Assembly (NCBI GenBank): GCA_022361315.1
Contig: JAKSBB010000905.1
Span: 1-9,506, forward strand
From: Desulfobacterales bacterium
GTDB lineage: Bacteria; Desulfobacterota; Desulfobacteria; Desulfobacterales; Desulfobacteraceae
Length of the DNA stretch: 9,506 nucleotides
Reading direction: 5' to 3'
The translations under genes were made by a program, and so were the position numbers. A model generated the notes under the pieces. It was not told where the DNA came from, ran no database searches, and worked only from the letters and a program-made list of their open reading frames with translations. Shown piece after piece: positions 5,072 to 9,506 of this stretch (positions are counted from its first letter, which is position 1; every line of letters begins with the position of its first letter).

Positions 5072-6759
5072 CAGGACGCTCCTTTCAATTGGCGGATGGT
5101 GAGTTCAGCAGCCCTTTCCTGACCGCGGCAGCGCAGTTCCAGCATGATGTCCGCCACCCGGATGGATTGGGGACAGACCTCCTGGCAGGAGTAGCAGGTC
5201 AGGCAATGCCAGACCATCCGCGTTCCAGCGGCCATGTGACCCTCGCCCAGGCGGAGGAGATTCATCACCTGGTGGGGACCGAAATCATTCTTGTCCAGAT
5301 CATAGGCGGCCACCGGGCAGGTGTTGGTGCACAGGGTACACTGCACGCAGTGTTCAAAGGTGTCGGCATCGGCGATCAGACCGGACAGGGTGTCCGGACT
5401 TTTACGGATCTCCACCTCACCGGGCAGATGCTGGATGGTTTCACTGCCGGCGGGATCCGGTGTTTCCGGCCCCACCCACTCCCGGAAGGAAGCGGCCATG
5501 GCCGTGGTATAATTGTCCGGACAGCCCAGCCGTTCCATGACGGTGTCGGCGGTGGTCCACAACCGCACCAGATCAATGCCGGAGGGGCAGATATCTGCAC
5601 AGAGTCCGCACCGGGTACAATCGTCGTTGCCGGACCGCAGCCGCACCAGGGTATCCAGATCCCAAACCCCTTTTCCGGCAAGGCGTTTCAGGGTTTCAAG
5701 CTTCATGTGCGGCAGCACCTGGGGATTGTCCGACACCAGGTAATCCGGAGTGACGGAACAGACCTGGGAGCAGAAACCGCAATGGGTGCAGGCGGAAAGA
5801 CCGGCCAGGTCCAGAAACCCCATATCGGTGCGGGGGGCGTCCGGGGTCATCCGCTTTCTGGCCGTGGCCAGGGGAATGGCAACCAGATGGAACATTCTGG
5901 AGAAAGGCATTAACACCAGAAGCACCATGGCAAGGCCAAAGTGGAGCCAGTAAAACACCCGGTCCAGGCGCAGAACCCTGCTCCAGAAGCCTAAGGGTTG
6001 TGCCGCCCGGGCAATGGGAGTGGAGACAAAGGCAGTGTCCGGCAGGGTGTGGCATTCCAGGCAATAGGCTTCGTTCAGTTCCCTGCCCTCCTCAAGATCC
6101 GCTTCAAGATTCTCCGCCGGCAGAAAACCCTGATCAAAAACCACATAGTAATTTTTTTCCCAATAGGCCTGCAGATGAACCAGTTCCGGCTCCCCTGCAA
6201 TATCCGAGAAGTCTTCCACCATCTCGTCAAACCGGGGTTCGGAGATGATATTCAACGCCTCGGTGACAAACCCTGAGGCCATCAAACCCAGGATAACAAT
6301 GATGGACAATGTCCCCCGGACCCAAAACCGTTTTCCCCTGCGCAGCCGCTCCCGGTTAATCCGGGACGGGGTCAGCCGCCGCAGCAGGAAAGCCACGGCA
6401 CCGACCATTACCATCACACCGGCCAGGTTTCTCAAAAACCGGAAGGGCTCAATTCCCGGCTGGTACCACTCCCACAACTCTCCGGTCCAGAAATCCAGGG
6501 CATGGACCACCACCAGGAAAACAAAGCCGATAAAGACAAGGGCATGGGCCAGCCATCTCAGCTTACCTGCCCTGAAAAGCCTGGTCTGGAAAAGGGTGTT
6601 GAACAGAATACCGGCATAATTCAGTTTAAAGACCTGGGCGGCCAGGGTATCCCGGTCACGGTCAAATACCCTGCCCAGCCGGAACAGAGAGGAAAACCTG
6701 AAAATAAGGCCGGCCAGGCAGGCGGCCAGGACGACGCCCAGAATAATCTCAATGATCAT
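5071..6759 (-). CDS. Membrane cytochrome b/c with four [4Fe-4S] motifs (NarI/HdrE-type domain fused to HdrC-like domains)
   Basis: The protein has 562 residues and is probably the membrane anchor and quinone-linked electron carrier of the operon. Membrane helices lie near 3-21, 68-89, 111-127, 150-166 and 268-288, giving the five-helix layout of NarI/DsrM/HdrE-type cytochrome b subunits. H72, H86, H273 and H291 are candidate haem b ligands. Between helices 4 and 5 is a polar loop (170-267) holding CLECH (233-237), a haem c motif; the topology places it in the periplasm. The C-terminal half is cytoplasmic, with four CX2CX2CX3C motifs: C324-C334, C381-C391, C471-C481 and C519-C529. The last pair is HdrC/GlpC-like (CPVAAYDL, CPQSIRV). 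The start ATG overlaps the glpB stop by four bases, with GGGAG just upstream. It differs from E. coli GlpC, which is not a polytopic cytochrome. Domain calls are firm; partners and direction of electron flow are inferred. Confidence 0.9.
   Translation of the reverse strand: MIIEIILGVVLAACLAGLIFRFSSLFRLGRVFDRDRDTLAAQVFKLNYAGILFNTLFQTRLFRAGKLRWLAHALVFIGFVFLVVVHALDFWTGELWEWYQPGIEPFRFLRNLAGVMVMVGAVAFLLRRLTPSRINRERLRRGKRFWVRGTLSIIVILGLMASGFVTEALNIISEPRFDEMVEDFSDIAGEPELVHLQAYWEKNYYVVFDQGFLPAENLEADLEEGRELNEAYCLECHTLPDTAFVSTPIARAAQPLGFWSRVLRLDRVFYWLHFGLAMVLLVLMPFSRMFHLVAIPLATARKRMTPDAPRTDMGFLDLAGLSACTHCGFCSQVCSVTPDYLVSDNPQVLPHMKLETLKRLAGKGVWDLDTLVRLRSGNDDCTRCGLCADICPSGIDLVRLWTTADTVMERLGCPDNYTTAMAASFREWVGPETPDPAGSETIQHLPGEVEIRKSPDTLSGLIADADTFEHCVQCTLCTNTCPVAAYDLDKNDFGPHQVMNLLRLGEGHMAAGTRMVWHCLTCYSCQEVCPQSIRVADIMLELRCRGQERAAELTIRQLKGAS
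6049..6063 (-). other. CXXCH haem c attachment motif in the membrane FeS protein
   Basis: Codons TGC CTG GAA TGC CAC encode C233-L-E-C236-H237. The motif lies between predicted helices 4 and 5, in a loop that would face the periplasm, where c-type haem is attached. Confidence 0.75.
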
Positions 6760-8027
6760 GCGCGGTCTCCCGTACTTTCCGTAAATGCATCCACGGCCCG
6801 GCAGGCGGAAACAAGTGCCGCCCCGCTTCCGGATTTCAGCCGCGCCCAGTCATTCCAGGCCAGGATACTGCCCACGGCATAAAGATTGTCGTACACCGGC
6901 CGGTCTCTTTCATCCAGAGGCCGGAACCGCTCATCCGTGCGGATACCCGCTTTGTTAATCCGGTGACCTTCCGGTGCCAGGAACCGGTTATCGTGCCAGA
7001 GGTTCCTGCCCTTAGGCTGTAACACATCCAGACGGAACAGGGTTTCCACCACCCGCTCCCGTCTGGCATGAAGCCCGTTTCCAAAGAACCGACCCGAAGC
7101 CAGAACGACCCCCCGGGCGCGGACAGTCACCTCATCGGGTCCCTGGTCGCAGCCCAGGGTAAAGCATTTTCCGTCAAACACCGGATCGGCCATCTGCATA
7201 TTGGACAGGAAGGGAATATTTCTAGCAGCCAACAGGCCTTCAAAGGCCTGTTTCAGGCGCAGCCCCGGTATGGACGGCGGACCGCCGGGAATCTCAAACA
7301 CCGGGAGTCCCAGTTCGTCCCGGAGCCGGGATACCACCGCCCCGCAATCCAGTCCGCCCATCACCGCCGGTACCCCGCATAGGTCTGCCGATTTTGCATG
7401 GGGACGAACCTGATCAATAAACATGTTCTGAATGTCGGGAGTTGACATCATCTCCGCTAAAGCCTGAGGGGGCACCACACTCTGGATTCCCGGCAACCCG
7501 GTCTGAACGGCACCTGCCTCCCGGAAGCGCTCCGACGCACCTTCAGCCACCTGAACCGGGCTGAAACCCTGCAGGCCCTGGATACCGGCCACAAGCAGGC
7601 GTTGGTCAGTACGCTCGTTCAGCACGCCGGCAGCCATGGTTTCCGGCACCATGTAGCTGGGTTTCACCGTGCCCATGGACGTCAAAAACGTTTGGTTTTC
7701 ACCATTCATGGTGTAGGTCAGTCCGGCCTCTGCCAGAACACCCCGGATAAATTCAAAACTCTCAAGCACCGCATCGTGCCCTGTGAAAGCATAGGCATGC
7801 CCCGGTAAATCCCGGGTCAGTTCAGACAGGCCGGCTTCCGGAGAACCCAGCACCTGACCGCTGCCGGCCGGATATACCCCGAGATAATCCATAAGACCGC
7901 TGGAGAACATCAGGGAAGAAGGATTGCCGGCGACGACGCAGGATAGTCCGTTTTCCGACGCCCTGGCGGCCGCGGTCATACCTGCCAGTCCGGCGCCGAT
8001 GATCAGCAGGTCGCATTCTCTCATCAT
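6756..8027 (-). CDS. glpB: Anaerobic glycerol-3-phosphate dehydrogenase subunit B
   Basis: This 423-residue flavoprotein subunit matches E. coli GlpB (about 419 aa) along its length. It shows DLLIIGAGLAGMTAA (6-20, dinucleotide-binding glycine motif), FSSGLMDYLGVYP (41-53), GPPSIPGLRLKQ in the middle, VVLASGRFFGNGL, and a C-terminal LYAVGSILAWNDW with a glycine-rich tail. In the known complex GlpB works with GlpA and an anchor to oxidise sn-glycerol-3-phosphate to dihydroxyacetone phosphate at the inner face of the membrane. I start it at 8027 (MMRECDLL) because the ATGA there overlaps the glpA stop by four bases and GGAG lies 8 bases upstream; the frame stays open to 8147 but inside glpA. 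It also overlaps the next gene by four bases. The product is typical; what is unusual is the missing glpC downstream. Confidence 0.92.
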   Translation of the reverse strand: MMRECDLLIIGAGLAGMTAAARASENGLSCVVAGNPSSLMFSSGLMDYLGVYPAGSGQVLGSPEAGLSELTRDLPGHAYAFTGHDAVLESFEFIRGVLAEAGLTYTMNGENQTFLTSMGTVKPSYMVPETMAAGVLNERTDQRLLVAGIQGLQGFSPVQVAEGASERFREAGAVQTGLPGIQSVVPPQALAEMMSTPDIQNMFIDQVRPHAKSADLCGVPAVMGGLDCGAVVSRLRDELGLPVFEIPGGPPSIPGLRLKQAFEGLLAARNIPFLSNMQMADPVFDGKCFTLGCDQGPDEVTVRARGVVLASGRFFGNGLHARRERVVETLFRLDVLQPKGRNLWHDNRFLAPEGHRINKAGIRTDERFRPLDERDRPVYDNLYAVGSILAWNDWARLKSGSGAALVSACRAVDAFTESTGDRA

Positions 8028-9506
8028 TGTGCCAACTCCAGCCCGGATTTTGCAAGCTCCAGTCCGAACACACCGCAGTGGATCATCTCTTTGAGGGAAG
8101 ACTGGGCCAGGGAATCCCCCCAGAGCAGGGAATGTTCCCCCTTCCACCGTTCATTTAAAAACTGTTGAATATCCTGAATACCTTCCTGGCCCCGTATCTC
8201 ACCCTTATCGTAAAGGTGGGCCAGCGCCCGGGTGCTGCAGGTGGAACCCTGGCAGGGGCCTTTGCCCATGCGGCTCCGCAGGCCGATGGACAACAGATCC
8301 GGCCGGCCCTGGTTGCGGCGGATATCCGCGGAAATGGCATCAATGGCCGATGCCGGTACCATCTCGCATTCGCAGATGATCCGGTCGGTTTTGTCCGGTA
8401 GACTGAATCCATGGCGCAGGGAAGCACCCGGCTCGGTCCAGTCTCCGGTTTCCGCCATGGGCAGGGCCAGTTCTCCGGTTCTGCAGGGGGCATCCACCCC
8501 GAGTTTACTGCAGACCAGATCTGCGGTTTTCTCCGCCATCAGGCGGTAGGTGGTGAGTTTGCCGGAGGTAATGGTTACAAAGTTGTCCACCCCGTCTTTC
8601 TCATGGTCGATGAGGGCGAATCCCCGGGTCACGTTCCGGTCGTCACCGTCGTCGGAACTTACCAGGGGACGGACACCGCAATAGGCACGGATATAGCGCC
8701 GGACACCCAGATCCGGCACCATCTGCCGGCCCTGGTTGATGATCAGGTCCACCTCGTCCACCGTAGGAAAAATCCGGTCCGGATCATCCACGCGCACCGA
8801 GGTGGTGCCGATGATGGAGACCACCCCGCCGGGCACCAGGATATCCCCGTCGCTGGCCTTGCGCAGCCGGTTGATAACCGGTACGGCCAGCCGCTGTCCC
8901 GTGACCAGCAGACTGCCCTTTGAAAACAACATGGGGATGCGTGCCCCGGCCATTTCCGCCAGAGCGCCGGCCCAGGCCCCGCTGGCAGAGACGTAAGAAC
9001 GCGCTTTGATACCGAAACGGTTACCGGTGCGGTTGTTGCGCAGGTTTGCCAGGGTTATTCCGCCCTTTTCAATGTCAAAACCGATGACCTGGCTGTGGGA
9101 AAGATAGGTGCCCCCCAGTCCGGTGGCCTGGGTCATGTTTTCAATGGCAAGTTTGAAGGGATCGATGGCCGCATCCGGCACCTCGTAAACGGCAATGGCA
9201 TCTTTGGCGATACAGGGGGCCTTGTCCAGGGCCTCATCTATGGTCAATTCCCGGCAGTGGATATTGGCCTTGCGGCACATATCGGGAAATCCGGCGATAT
9301 AGCTTTCATCATCACCGGGCACCGCCACGAACAGGCCGGAAGTTTCTTCAATGCACTGGGGGGCGATTTGTTTGAGGATCATCCCCTCTTCCCGGCACTC
9401 GATGGCCGCCTCCATATCCGAATGCACATACCGGGCACCCGAGTGGAGCAGACCGTGGTTTGCCCCCGATGCCCCGGCATTCAGGTCACCCTTTTCCACA
9501 AGGATC
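8024..9506 (-). CDS. glpA: Anaerobic glycerol-3-phosphate dehydrogenase subunit A, N-terminus cut by the right edge
   Basis: The frame is open to the window edge. The first complete visible codons read ILVEKGDLNAGASG, which corresponds to about residue 35 of E. coli GlpA, so roughly 35 residues, including the FAD GxGxxG motif, are outside. Visible landmarks are NHGLLHSGARY, VPDAAIDPFKL, SKGSLLVTGQR, SDGDILVPGG, GTTSVRVDDPDRIFPT, RAYCGVRPLV and TSGKLTTYRLMAE. These are the DAO-type FAD domain of G3P dehydrogenases. The C-terminus has the BFD-like [2Fe-2S] domain with CEC and CQGSTC (C378, C380, C418 and C423, counted from the first visible codon), then the GlpA-specific FLNERWKGEHSLLWGDSL. This distinguishes it from aerobic GlpD. 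It donates electrons via GlpB and the operon's FeS proteins to the membrane. It is the first visible gene of the operon; the promoter lies beyond the edge. Confidence 0.95.
   Translation of the reverse strand, partial: ILVEKGDLNAGASGANHGLLHSGARYVHSDMEAAIECREEGMILKQIAPQCIEETSGLFVAVPGDDESYIAGFPDMCRKANIHCRELTIDEALDKAPCIAKDAIAVYEVPDAAIDPFKLAIENMTQATGLGGTYLSHSQVIGFDIEKGGITLANLRNNRTGNRFGIKARSYVSASGAWAGALAEMAGARIPMLFSKGSLLVTGQRLAVPVINRLRKASDGDILVPGGVVSIIGTTSVRVDDPDRIFPTVDEVDLIINQGRQMVPDLGVRRYIRAYCGVRPLVSSDDGDDRNVTRGFALIDHEKDGVDNFVTITSGKLTTYRLMAEKTADLVCSKLGVDAPCRTGELALPMAETGDWTEPGASLRHGFSLPDKTDRIICECEMVPASAIDAISADIRRNQGRPDLLSIGLRSRMGKGPCQGSTCSTRALAHLYDKGEIRGQEGIQDIQQFLNERWKGEHSLLWGDSLAQSSLKEMIHCGVFGLELAKSGLELAQ

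Noticed and set aside
5089..5913. 274-residue open frame on the plus strand
   Set aside because: It is antisense to the membrane FeS protein, is low-complexity Gly/His/Gln-rich, and has no family features.
8028..8147. Longer start for GlpB (40 extra residues)
   Set aside because: It would lie within glpA. The family N-terminus and the ATGA overlap support 8027.
8411..8923. 170-residue open frame on the plus strand
   Set aside because: It is a shadow of glpA on the opposite strand.

Overview
This 9.5 kb window is a GC-rich bacterial chromosome segment with short intergenic gaps. It most resembles an anaerobic, respiring Desulfobacterota (sulfate-reducer-like) genome. That placement is an inference from gene content: an anaerobic glycerol-3-phosphate dehydrogenase operon with heterodisulfide-reductase-like and cytochrome partners, and a CoA-transferase/GNAT fusion protein. 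No rRNA, tRNA, CRISPR array or mobile element is visible.

Layout from left to right. (1) 1-729, minus: N-terminal part of a polytopic MFS-like membrane protein cut by the window edge. (2) 730-933: divergent intergenic region. (3) 934-1740, plus: SPOUT (TrmH/SpoU) RNA 2'-O-methyltransferase, meeting the next gene tail to tail with one base between. (4) 1742-3601, minus: two-domain protein, acetyl-CoA hydrolase/CoA-transferase fold plus a GNAT acetyltransferase resembling that of protein lysine acetyltransferases. (5) 3602-3923: gene-free, hairpin-rich leader and spacer, including a terminator-like stem-loop. (6) 3924-4094, minus: 56-residue cysteine-rich, zinc-ribbon-like protein. (7) 4205 to the right edge, minus: a tightly overlapping operon read as glpA (partial), glpB, a membrane cytochrome/4x[4Fe-4S] protein, and an HdrB-like CCG-domain protein.

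The glp operon is the main system. GlpA (FAD, BFD-like [2Fe-2S] tail) and GlpB should oxidise glycerol-3-phosphate to dihydroxyacetone phosphate. The usual anchor GlpC is not present. In its place are two proteins. One is a five-helix NarI/HdrE-type membrane domain with a CXXCH haem-c site in a predicted periplasmic loop and four cubane [4Fe-4S] motifs. The other is a stand-alone HdrB-like protein with two complete CCG cysteine motifs. Together they look like a GlpC split and fused to a cytochrome b/c, giving a possible route from G3P to menaquinone and/or periplasmic cytochromes c.

The second notable item is the CoA-transferase/GNAT fusion. The position where the family carries its catalytic glutamate appears to be leucine, while the GNAT domain keeps its acetyl-CoA loop. 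This suggests a Pat-like protein acetyltransferase with a CoA-transferase-derived sensing or regulatory domain.
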